Source: Proteles cristata cristata
Lineage: Eukaryota > Chordata > Mammalia > Carnivora > Hyaenidae
Length of the DNA: 64,000 nucleotides
Direction of reading: 5' to 3'
NCBI GenBank assembly: GCA_017311185.1
Contig: JAESUZ010000761.1
Coordinates: 496,001-560,000 of the forward strand
Part shown: piece by piece, positions 18,561 to 30,500 of the stretch
Position numbering within the stretch: the first letter of the stretch is position 1
Layout: each line of letters starts with the position of its first letter
Notes under the pieces: model-generated
Seen by the model: the letters and a program-made list of their open reading frames with translations, nothing else
What the model was told of the DNA's origin: nothing
The model's database searches: none
Position numbers and translations under genes: made by a program

Positions 18561-21500
18561 CTGTGAGAGGGACAAGCGCGGGGAGCGCGTCAGGCCAGGC
18601 GGGACAGGGCCAGCGCCATTGTGGCCGCTCTGCGCCTGCCCTCGAGCCAAAGTGAGGGAGGGGGTGGGGTGCCTGGGGGGCTCAGTCGGTTGAGTGTCTG
18701 ACTTCGGCTCAGGTCATGGTCTCACGGTTGGTGAGTTCGAGCCCCGCATCAGGCTCTGTGCTGACAGCTCAGAGCCTGGAGCCTGCTTCCCTTTCTGTGT
18801 CTCCCTTTCTCTCTGCCCCTCCTCCACTCATGCTTTCTCTCTCCCTCTCAGAAATAAATAAATGTCATAAATTTAAAAAACGAAGTGAGGGAGGGGAGAC
18901 GTACACCTCATCCCAGGTCCCCGCCCAGGCTAGTACTTCCGGGAGTTGTGCTCAGTACATCTGGAGGACCAGTGCCCACTGTCCCCTGCTGTGAGGGCCG
19001 GGGGCGCCTTGCTCACCTGAACTCTGCTGCGTGGGTCATGTCAGAAGGGCTCCCCTGCCCCTCGTCCACCCCTGAGTCCTCAGCGCTGCTCAGACACGGG
19101 CTGGGCTGGTCTCGCTTGAGCTGGCAGAGAGCCTCGTGGGTCGTGGGCTCGGGTTCGGGCCCAGGTCCGCCACCCACGGGGGGCAACTGCGTTTCTGGCT
19201 CCGGGGCCTCCCCCGGGGTGGCCTCTAGGGGCCCAGGCGCCTGCCCCTCTCGTCCCCCTCCTCCCTCTTCTTGGCCAGCAGCCGCAGGGCCACCAGGAAC
19301 ATGCAGCGGTTGGCCAGGCCCTGCAGGGTCATGGTTGCTGCCACCTGACGTGAGAGTGCTTGGACTCTCGACGGTAAAGCGGTAGAAGTCCATTGGGGCT
19401 GGAAGCCCCGCACTAAAGTCGCAAAATGGCGGCTTCTCCGGGGCATCCCCGGGAGAGCCGGTCCGAAAGGACTGCCCTGGGGACTGGACGTGGGAGCGCC
19501 AGGTGCTGGGGTCCAGCTGCCCGTTGAGCTGGTCGATGACCTTACTCAGGGGCTGCCCCAAGCGCTCCATGGAGGTGTCCTTCATTTCGGGGATGAGCAG
19601 GCCCATCTGGCCGGGCTCCGAGAGCTCACTGCTCTCGGCTGTGCTGCCGGGCCCCTCTCCCTCCTCCTGGGGGGAAGTGAAGGTAGCGTCCGGTGAGGCC
19701 CGCCCAAGGCCTGGGCTGCTGACGAGGCTGTCGCCGTCGCCCCGCCTGGCGCAGCTGTCCTGGGTGGAGGAGGGGTGGAGTGGACTAGCTTCCTCATCTG
19801 ATCTGGTCTTCTTCTTCTTGCCGGTTTTCTTCTTCTTGGTGACCCTGGGACAGTAGCGATGGGGAGAGATTTACCATCTGGGCGCCACGGGGCTGGGGAA
19901 TTAGGTGGGCTGGGTCAGAAGAGGTGATTCTGGGTGTGTGACCTCTGAGGGCACAGCCAGGCGTCCCTGGTCCTGGGCAGTGCTGGCTGGGAGGCCCTAG
20001 GCCAGGGGGATGGAGCAGCTCAGGCCCTGAGGGATACACTGCCCCCCGCCCCCCGGCTCCTGGCAGGGGCAGAGACCAGACGAACCCCTGAGCAGGTCCC
20101 GCGAATTCTAGCTGATGACACAGCTGAGCTAGCTGTGCTCTGGGGGACATCCGTCAGAGCGATGGCGCCTCTACTCAGCCCTCCCCTTGGGGTGTCCCCT
20201 TAGCTAACCTCACTTCCTGTGTCACCATGAATGATTCAACCAGGAAGGGACTCAAAGTCTTTTGGGCTCAAACTCCTTGGCAACAAGGTGGCTGGGACGG
20301 GCCTGGCAAGGCGACCCTGGGTCTGAACCGATGAAGCTACTTGGGACTTGAGCCGCCTTGCAGGTGGGACCCCTGACTCCCGTCACTGGGGAGCCAGGCC
20401 AGCAAGCCTCGGGGGGTAGGATACACACATCTACTTGTCCAGGGCTGGGAGCCTCAGGGGCAGGAGCGAGGCCGGGCGGTCAGGGAGCCCAGTGTGTCAC
20501 ACCTGCCTCTCTTCTATGTAGGCCCCTGTCGCTATGACGGGGCCTCTTTCCTTTCAAGGAGCCGTGCCGAACTAGAACCGGTACAGACCTCAGAAACAGG
20601 ACAGTGACATCCAAGAACCCCCTGGAAGAATTCCAGTCTGAAGGTGATTTCTGGCTCCAGACGGACCTGACAAATGCCCCGGCCGCCCAGGCGTGGCCCC
20701 AGACGCCAGCCACGGTCGTTGTCTGTGCCACGCCATGTCTTCCGGGCTCGGGCCCTCTGGTCCTTCTTGCTCAAAGAACTACTGGAGAACCGCTTAGTCT
20801 CCAGGGAAATGCCCACCTGCCCCCCGGAGCTGGGCGTGGCTCCAGTTTGCGGGGACTAAAATGTGACGCGAGGAGAGGACGGGATGCTCTCGGGGCCCCT
20901 CCCCACTGACCTGATGACCTCGAGCTCCGTGCAGGCATCTGAGAGGTCGAGAGGGCGGGATTCCGCCTTCTCCTGGGACGAGGTGTGCACAGGGGTGGTG
21001 TCGGAGGAGGACACGGTCTCCGCCTGGTCCTCACTGAAGGGGTTGTGGCGCTGGGTGGGGCTCCTGGTGGAGGCCTTGCTGCTGGTCGGGTCCGAGGCGG
21101 TGGAGCGGGGCCCGCTGACAGTGTCTGTGAGGTCACCATCTGGGAGAACAGGAGACAGGGGACGGCCCGTCAGACAGCATCTGGGGACCCCAGGCCCCCC
21201 GGGCAGGCCTCACCCCACAAGGGAGGCGGGTGAGTTCCGCCCAGGGAAATCTGACCGGGGTGGCTCTGCTCTAGGATTTGAAGCCCCAGCCGGATAGGAC
21301 AAGGGGCCTGTGCCTGAAGAGCGACCTGGACGGACACCACCACCTCCCCTGGGAACCCGCAAGAGCTCCTAGCCATTTGGCCGAGTTCGAGTTAAGAGCC
21401 ACAGAGTTAAACAGCCTCTAGGCTGAAGCCCTTTAGGACAGTGACCTTGATGCCTCAAGAGGGGGTGAGCCACGGACCTCTCAGGTTAGCCTCAGAGCCT

Positions 21501-24500
21501 TCCGTCAGAGGGTGCTAGGGGGGTACTGGGGAGCCCCTGCAGCACCACAGGCCACCGGTAGGGCTGAGATACCCAACGTCCTCTGAGGGGTGCCCCCCAG
21601 GGGCAGATAAAATGCAACCACGGCAGAGAGAATAGAGGGAGAGACGGGATCAGAGAAAATGAGGGGTGCCGGGTGGGGGCGGGGCTGAGGACAGGATGGG
21701 GAGTCCAGAGGGTGAGGAGCGCGGGGGAAGGGCAGGGGACGGACCCAGAGCACAGCAGACGGGCCGAGAGGCCAGATCGGGGCAACAAGGAGATGCAAAG
21801 GGGAGAAGGAAGGGGTCCCGAGTGGCTGCCCCCCAACAGCAGCCTCGCGGGCTCTTCAGCGGCTGCTCCTCTCCCCGACATCCTTTCTGCTCACTCCTGG
21901 AGTGGGGGTGGGGGAGGGGGGCGGACCAGGCACCCCTTTAAGGTGAGAGCTGGGAATTCTATTTCACTCAACCCTCAGCTTGCCTCCTGGTCCTTTCTGG
22001 GTCACCCTGACTCTGGGCTCTACCCCGGGGAGAAGGCGGGGTGGGGAGGGATGCGGACTCTCCGGGGAGGGGTTGGTTTCACTGTTCTCCCCCCCGCCCC
22101 CCAACCATCACCCCAGGTTACTGGAACGGGAGGGCCTCGAGCACACAGGGCCTTTATCTGGTGGCAGATGGGAGTCGCGCCAGCAGAAAAGTGAGGCCCA
22201 GCTGGCACAAGAGGCTGGGGGAGAGCTAATGGCACGGAGGGGGGACGTTCGCGCCCCATTTGCCAGCCTACGCACATCTCGTTGGCCATTATCTGCCCAG
22301 AGGCGACGCAGCAAACATGCTTCCTGTCCTCGGCCCCATCTGGAAGGGCTCGACCTGCTGTCGGCTGCCCACTGGGTCCCCGATACCGCCGGGCAGCCGC
22401 CTGCTGAGGCAGCACATCACCCATTTTTTAAAAAAGGATAGTGTCTTTTAATGTGGACAAAAGCTGGGCCACAACCAATTGCCAGCCCTGCCGGCAAAAC
22501 CCTAGCAACCCATTGGGTTTCCCTCCGGTGTCCCGGGCCCCCCCCCGAGCCTTAGTCGTCAGGTGCAGAAAACCTCGCCCTTGGGTCTCAGAGAAGGATC
22601 CCGCAAGGCCCGATGTTCTTGTTCCAGCCCCCAAGACCTGCAGTTGTCCGTGGGAGCGGCTGAGGGGTGAGAGGCAGGCCACGGGCCGAGCCGGACGCCC
22701 ACCAGTTCTGCAAGTGGGCCGAGGACCGTGGCAGGCTGCCCCAACACCCCCACTCCAGGGCCCAGACTTTGGAGCCGCCCCTGAATCCTGCTTCCCTCCA
22801 GGGGGAAAGAGAAGACACAGCTTCCCCGGGTGAGCTGCCGGAGGGGGTCAGGAGCTCAGGAGGTCAGCGGGGGGGACTAAGCTCACCCGGCCCCAGAGCC
22901 CAACCCGAGCAAGCAGCGCCACCCGGGCTGTTAGTTCTCAGGCCACAGGGAGCTCTCAAGGGCTGCGGAGGGAGGTCAGGCCCTGCTTGCCATGTGACTG
23001 CAACAGGCAGCAAGGAGCCGGGTCGGGAGGGTGTTAGTAGTTAGAGGGAGAGAGAAAAATAAAACAACGCCCAGCATGTGCACTGCAAGAAGAGAGGTTC
23101 GGAGGGGAAATGATGTTATGATGGAATTCTGGATTTCAGGCTGATCTACCCTAAAGCCATATCTTATTTCCTTCAAACTAAGCTATTTCATGTTCACGTT
23201 ACTTTGGAAAAGATCATCTGTCATGCGTCACTCGGAGATTGCGGCCCTAATAACAGGGAGAGAGAGACACGCACCTCTGCCTCCTGCCTGGGGTGAGTAG
23301 TCACACCCCCACCCAGGCCAGCCCCTGGCAGAAGTGGCTCACAGGGCGAGTGGCTCTTTAACAAGGTGGGGGGGGGGGTGGCTACGGCCTCAGATCTAAG
23401 GAGGAAGGGTTAACCCTCTCAGAAACATGCCCTGTGCTTTGAGAAATCATGCGAACATGGGGCGGAGCTCCAGGAGTTCCAGAAGCCCAGAAGTGGAGTC
23501 ATGGGCAGCAGAAAGCCCAAGTGTTGCTGCCACCTAGTGGACAGGTGGGGGAGGACAGACAGATTCTATTTTGATCTGCCTTAAAACTTCAAAGAGAACT
23601 GCCCTCCCTGTAGGAAGTTTCAGCGGTGCCTGGGCTATTTCGCTCATTCGGTCCTCAGTCTCCTTCAACAGTGCCAGAGAGGACGCCATCAAGAAGACAC
23701 TGGAGGTGGGGCGCCTGGGTGGCCCAGTTGCTTAAGCACCCGACTGGCTCAGGTCATGATCTCACGGTTTGTGGGTTTGAGCCCCACGTCGGGCTCTGTG
23801 CTGACAGCTCAGAGCCTGGAGCCTGTTTCAGATTCTGTGTCTCCCTCTCTCTCTCTGACTCTCCCCTGCTCATGCTGTCTCTCTCTTAGAAATAAAAAAA
23901 ACATTTTTTAAAAAGTTAAAAAAAAAAAAGAATAGACTGGAGGAATCGAGTCCTCTGCCTTTACTTCTCGAAGCTTCCAACTCGAAGCTTCGACACAGGG
24001 GCACATCTGTGCCTAAAGGAGCTTATGAGCCACGGGTTCAAGCCGTGCTTTCCAGAACAAGTCCCGGCTCGCTGGGTCAGGCCACTAGCGCCCACGAGGT
24101 GGCAGTTCCCTACGCACATCTGGTGCTTCGCCCGGCTGGGGACTCGGGAAGGGCGTCCACCTGGGGACTCCACGCGGCCGCTGCTTACGGCAGGAGTCCT
24201 GCGCTCGGAGAAGGGAATGGCCTAGGTCAAGTTCTCCTGCAGAATTCCATCTATTAGAACACCAAACTTGGCTTTATTATGATCACTGACGTTATTACAA
24301 ATAATGAGCTGATTTTGAATCATGCAGCAAGCTTGGCACGGAAACACAGCAAAACAGGAAGAGAGGGTAACAGCGGACTCTGTCCCACCTTCCCAGTCTG
24401 TGCTGGGTACGGACGGCACTGCTGGAAACACATCTCCAAAATCATAATCTATAAAAACGAGGGACAAAACTGAAGATTAGAAACGGGCAGTGGCAGGACA

Positions 24501-27500
24501 GGGAGGGTGGGGGCGACAGGGAGGGAGACACGGGGAGAAGACGAGAGAGGAAAAAGGTAAACGTTCCCTACTTTACCTAACGGCCTCGGGAAACTATCAC
24601 GCTTCTCAGCTCGGACACTGGCCCGCGAGCCTCCGACCCGCTAGGAAGGCCTCTGGGGACAATCCTTTCCCCAGAACTGGGCTCTGGCTGAGAAGAACGT
24701 GGGCTCCCCTGTACCTAATCCTCTTTTCCATCCCTGGCCTTCCTTCCGTCTGAGCCAAACATCAGACGGGAGGTGGGCTCCAGGGGACACGTCCACCGAG
24801 GACAGCCCGCTGCTCCCTCGGGGCCCGGCCCCTGGCTTCTCCGAGGCGGCCCATGAGCCCAGCCTTCGGCTTGGACAAGGAGCCCTGCTGACAAGTCTGA
24901 AAGTACTGCCCGAAGGCCAAGGCCTCAATGCTAACAGTTCTAGGGGCTGAGCTGTGCTGGGGTCCCCTTTCCTGGAGCTGGGGTGCAGTCAAGGATGAGC
25001 TCTGGTTCCCACACAGGATGAAGGTAGAGGAACGGCCAGTTTTAGAAACGAACACAGAGGTCTAAGGTTTGAAAGAAACCAGCCTGTTCCAGTAAGTTGC
25101 TGGATCGAGACAACAAATGGCCCTGCAGACGTGACAACAGTCTTTTCCGGTCTCCGATGGTGCGGGGACCTTCAGCCCCAACACGCTAGCAAGTGCAGAA
25201 AGGGGCTGAGAAATGGGGGCAAGTTTCCCCTAAATCTCGGACCCGGCTGGCTCTCTCGTCTCCATCCAGGGGTTGCTCCGCCTCTGTCTGCCTAGCGCCA
25301 CTCCCCAGGCAGGCACCACTCACCCCTGCAATGGCAGGGAGAGTTTCCGGATCATGCAGCTGATCCCTCCTCGCGTAGAAAACCACCCCGGGGGTGTGGC
25401 GCTGGCCTTCTGGAGAAGAGTCTAACATTCCTAGGATCTCGTGTTGGCTTTTTGGGCCCAGCCTCAGCGTTTTAGATACCACGGAGACACCGAAAATGGA
25501 GATCTGGGACATGGCCGGCCCCGTGGAACCTCAACTCTCCCCCATGGGACCGCGGCTGGCCTGGAAAGACGCTGCCCAGCCAGGCACCCGCAGTGTCACT
25601 GCAGAGGCACGGCTCCCGGGCCGCCCGGGGCGCTTACCCTCACTGGACGGGGCAATGGCGCTGTCATCCCACTCCAGGTTGGTGGAGGTGACGGAGTTGA
25701 AGGAGTTGAGGGACAGGCTGTCGGAGCCCTGCACGGAGCTGGGGAGGCGGTCCTCGAAGTCCAGCAGGTACTGAGGTTTGTAGTAGTCGGGCATGTAGGG
25801 GGCCAAGTCTAAGTAAGGGGCGTCCTGAGATGAGAGTGGAGAGGGCGGGCTTGGCGGCCGTGTGCAGACCGGCCCCCCTCCCCAGGCCTCCCTGCTGGTC
25901 TTCCTTTGGGAGAGCAGTGGGCCTACGGCACTAAATTCAGAAATTAGCCACTAGAAGGAGTAGTGTGACTGGTTGTGGGTCATAAAGCGATAAACGCGAG
26001 GCCAACACAGATGACGGAACCCAAGCCGCCCCCTCCTTGACCTCTTCCACCACGAGAGTCGCTCATTTTCTCCAGTTTCGCCCACTTTTCACTGGGCCAT
26101 CTATGCTGCTCGCGTAGGGGCCTGGTGGGGTGACGGGGTCAGGATAGGGCAGCTGTGTGCTTACGAGCCAGGTCCAGAGCCCCTGGGGACCTTCCTCAGC
26201 CCCTGCTGGGCCAGTGTCCTGTTTCTCTAGTGCGTGACCGTGAGGGAGCCTGGGACGCGAGAAGCTGAGGACCCTTCTGGGATCCCGAGAGGCACAGGGC
26301 TGAATGTGCCTTGTGTTTCTCAAACATGAAAGGGTATATTGGCATGAAATACTCCAGGCAACAAGGCTTTTCTCCAAGTTTGGATGGACAGGCAGGGAGG
26401 GGTCACCGGACCGAGGAGTTCTGGCTTAGATAAGCCCAGATAGAACCGCCCACCCAGTTCCACTGTTCTGACCCTGAACCCCCCCTCCGTCCCCAAACAC
26501 CAAATGTGTTGCTCAGTCACACCCCCCAGGTTCCCTAAGAGGGACCAGAAAAGTAAAATGGTGTGCCCACCCCGCCCACCCTGCCCGGCAAGAGCCAAGG
26601 TGTCTCACCAGATCCAAGTCGAATCGAATGAATTCCAGCCCAGACACCAAGGTCAGGAAGAGAGTCAGGTGATCATGGCTGCAGACCAGGGCATTCCTGT
26701 GAGAGGCAAGGAGCGGCGACACGCCGGTTACCAGCTTGGCCGCAGCTCACCACTAGCCGGCTGTGTTGAAATCTGACATGTGACATCCCCAATCCCTGGA
26801 GGGCACCCAGCTTGGGGGGCCTTCACCGCCGCCCCTTCCCAGCACTCTCCTGCTGGGGTTACAGCCCCACAGCACGCTCTGGCCAGGGTCCTCGGCTATG
26901 GGGCCGCAGCGCACGGCTCCTCTAGCTCTCTGCTGCTGCTATCCATGGTTCCTGCAGCAACACAGCAAGGGTTGAGTGTTCTAGAAAGGTCTGAGGCCAG
27001 GGGAGAGGGGTGGGCAGAGGCGGAGCACCAGATGCCTGCCCAGACTCCTGGCAAAGCCATCAAGGCAAGGTGTCGAGGGCTCTTCGTCCCCAACTGACGT
27101 GTCCCCAGCACGTGACGCCAGGCTAGGCCTCTGACATGGCACACCGTGGTGTCTGCGCGTGACGAGCGTCTTTGGGACAAGGTTCAAGGGAGCTGCGGGG
27201 CTGCGTGAGACTCACTTGACATAGTATTTATGCAGCAGACCCAGGTTCTCCTGGAAGAGCCGCAGGTAGCTCTCCAGAGAGTTCTCGTTGAGCGCCAGGT
27301 ACAGCCAGGCCCTGCCTGCAAACAAATGGCAGGCGTCACCAGAAGGCAGGCCCATCAGGGTGCTGGCACTTCTGGCTGTGAGCGGGGCGGGAAGGAGAGG
27401 AAGAGGAGCTGGGGCACCAAGCACCCTGAGAGCCTTCTGTCTTGCGGGAGGGCCATTAGCCCCGACCTGCGTGGTCTCCTGGTCAGACCCTAGCTGGCAG

Positions 27501-30500
27501 CGGGCCAGGGAGCCCTGAGGACGAGCGCAGGTCACACAGTCCAGCTGCGCTGAGAAGTACGAGGACCGTGCACCCACCCCGCTGGCTAACGCCAGCTCAG
27601 GGAGACAGGCGAGGGGCTCCCCCTTCCAGGCTGGGGATCGACAGTCTGCTTCTCCTCGGCACCTCACTGTCCTCCCCCACCACCCGTGATGCCCCAACTA
27701 ACTCCTACTCAGGGCGCTGGCGCCTGAACGTCCTGCTGCCGCTCGACACCGTGAGGGAATCAGCCGCCCAGGGCTGAGCCCGGGGCCACCCACGGGGAGG
27801 GTGGACATGGGCCCTTCCCAGCCTCACCCTGGTCCTACTCACTGCGCCCTAGGTTGGTGGCCACGTGCTGCAGCACCTCGATCTGTTTGATGGCTTCCCT
27901 CCGGGTGAAATGCACCACGAGCACCCAGTAGCCAGATGAGAGGTCTTGCAGTCTGAGGAAACAGGACAGGAGCGACCATGACATAAGTGGGGCCACCCTG
28001 GCAAGCTGCGGTCACCGGCCCGGCGGCCTTCGCGATGAGCCCCAGGCTGAAAGCAATGGGCTCCCAGCGGGGCCCACGGGCTTCACACTGGGGTCTCATC
28101 TGCTGTGCATTCTTCCCACAACCACACACGCCGGCTCAGAGGCGATTTACGAGGGCAACTGAGACGGCCTGCGGCCTGCGGCCAATCTCCTTCTGCCAAG
28201 AGACAGAAGGAATAAAGGGCAGCCAAGGCGAAGGACTTCTGTCTGGAGGCTCCCGGGTGCCCTGTGGTCTTCTCCGGAAAGACCCTCCAGCTCACCCGTA
28301 CAGCAGGGCGTGGTCCAAGTGCTCACACAGGCGCTGCAGGACCTTGTCGTGGTTCCGGATGGCAGGGGTCTCGTCCTCACAGGCGGCGAAGTAGCTCTGC
28401 AACTGACAGAACAGATGGGCCCGGAGTGAGAAGCGGATAAAGAGGGGGGGCTGTGGCAGAGAGCAGAGGAAACCAGTCCTGGGGCGCCTGGCTGGCTCGG
28501 GCGGTAGAGCGAGCGATGCTTGATCTCGGGGCTGTGGGTTTGAGCCCCACATTGGGTTAGGAGGCTACTTAACAATCAAATCTTAAAAAAAAAAGAGAAA
28601 GAAAAAGAGCAGGGCGCCTGGGTGGCTCAGTGAGTTGAGCATCCGACTCTTGACTTTGGCTCAGGTCATGATCTCAGGGTTTGTGAGTCCGAGCTCCGAG
28701 CTGGGCTCTGAGCTGACTCTGTCTCTCTCTGCCCTTCCCCCACTCATACTCAGTCTCTCACAATAAACATTTTAAAAAATAATAATAAAAGAAAACCAGT
28801 CCAGTGATGTATCCGTGGTGACCAACAGAGAGGTCCACCTCAAACTGCCTGCACCAGCCGCTTGCCAGGCATCCAGAGGGCAAAGGCTGTGCCCTCAGGG
28901 CCCAGTCCCGAGAGTCGCTCTGCTAGGGCTTTGCACAATGCCAACGGGATGCTGGGAGGGATCCGCAGTCCATGTGCAGGTCTCACGTGGTACCAGGCTT
29001 CGAGCCAGGGCCACGGCGCTACATCACTCCAGGGGCCCTGCATGCAGTCTTATCTCTACACATGTCCCCACCCCGCTCCCCGAGTTGTGTGACACGGTGG
29101 CCCTTCTACGGTGGCCTCCTTGCCGGAGGCTGATGTGGGATACGGATTTGCCCGAGGAAACGGACAAGGTTGGATATGGGTCGAGGTATCATGTCAAGCT
29201 CTGCTTCAAGAAGGACCCTGGTTTCCGGGCTGGGGTGGGGGGTGCAAAAGGGTGGGGGACAGCAGGGGAGACGACCTGCAGCGGTGAGCAGCGGCCACTG
29301 AAGGGAAGGGCGGCTTTCCCTGCGATCCTTGAACTGGATCCTCTGAAACCACTGTGAGGAGGCAAGGGGGCAGGTCTTTCCAACTTTGTTCTAGCCATAC
29401 TCAGGTCTGCTGTTGGCCTTCTGACGGCCAGACGGGGGGCAGACACACGAACAGAACATGCATCTCAGGTCTGGGCTCTTGGCACCGGACAAACGTGTTC
29501 TCAAGTGTTTTCTGGACACGGTGGCAGAGACCGCAGCGGCAGCAAGAGACGTCAACCACGCCAAGGAGCACGCGCTCCTGGCGAGAGGCCAACCATTCAG
29601 CCCCCATGACAAAAATAGCCTCTCTTTCCTGTGGCCCAGGGTGAGCCCAGCAGACCCGCTGGCCGGCCGGGGATAGACCCCAGTCCTGCAGGGGGCCCCC
29701 CTCCTGGGCCCTCCTCCCCCCTCCCCCGCAGAGAGGCAGGCACCACAGTCCCGGGAGGAAGGTTTCCAGAACGGAAGGGAAAGGGCAGTGAGCTTGTGCA
29801 AGCTGCCCTCCTCCCTCCCGGCAACGGCTGGGGCTTGTCCCCCTCACTTCAGGACGGACAGCCACGCCGGTGTGCAGCCTTCTCTTTTTCTTTCTCCACC
29901 CCCTCCCCCAAACCCGAGCAAATCTGACATCAGGGAGTCTTTGACAGACGTTAGAGCTGGCAGAATCTTTCGAGATCTAGTGAACCCCCTCACTAAGGAA
30001 GCAAAATGAACATTTATTCATTTTCTTCATTATAAAAGTAGTCACACTGGGGCACCTGGTGGCTCAGTCGATTGAGCATCCTACCGGCTCAGGTCATGAT
30101 CTCACAGTTCCTGGGTTCGAGCCCCACGTCGGGCTCTGTGCTGACAGCTCAGAGCCTGGAGCCTGCTTCAGATTCTGTGTCTCCCTCTCTCTCTGACCCA
30201 TCCCTGCTCACAGGTCTCTCTCAAAAATAAGTAAACATTTAAAAAAAAAACTTAAAAAAAGAAAAGAAGCCACACCAACCATAACGCTCAAAAGACATGG
30301 AAAACCTTTAACATTTTGTTTGTTTTGTTTATTTTTAAACAGAGATGGTGGCTAAAACCAGTAGAAGTTAAGTCCTTCACTGTAATTTTTAGCTAAGGAA
30401 GGGAGCCAGAGCTGGAACTCAGACTCCCTTCTGGGGTCGAGAGACTTCGAAAACAATTATTCCGAAGACAACACTGGCTCACCCTCATTGCAAACTCCAG

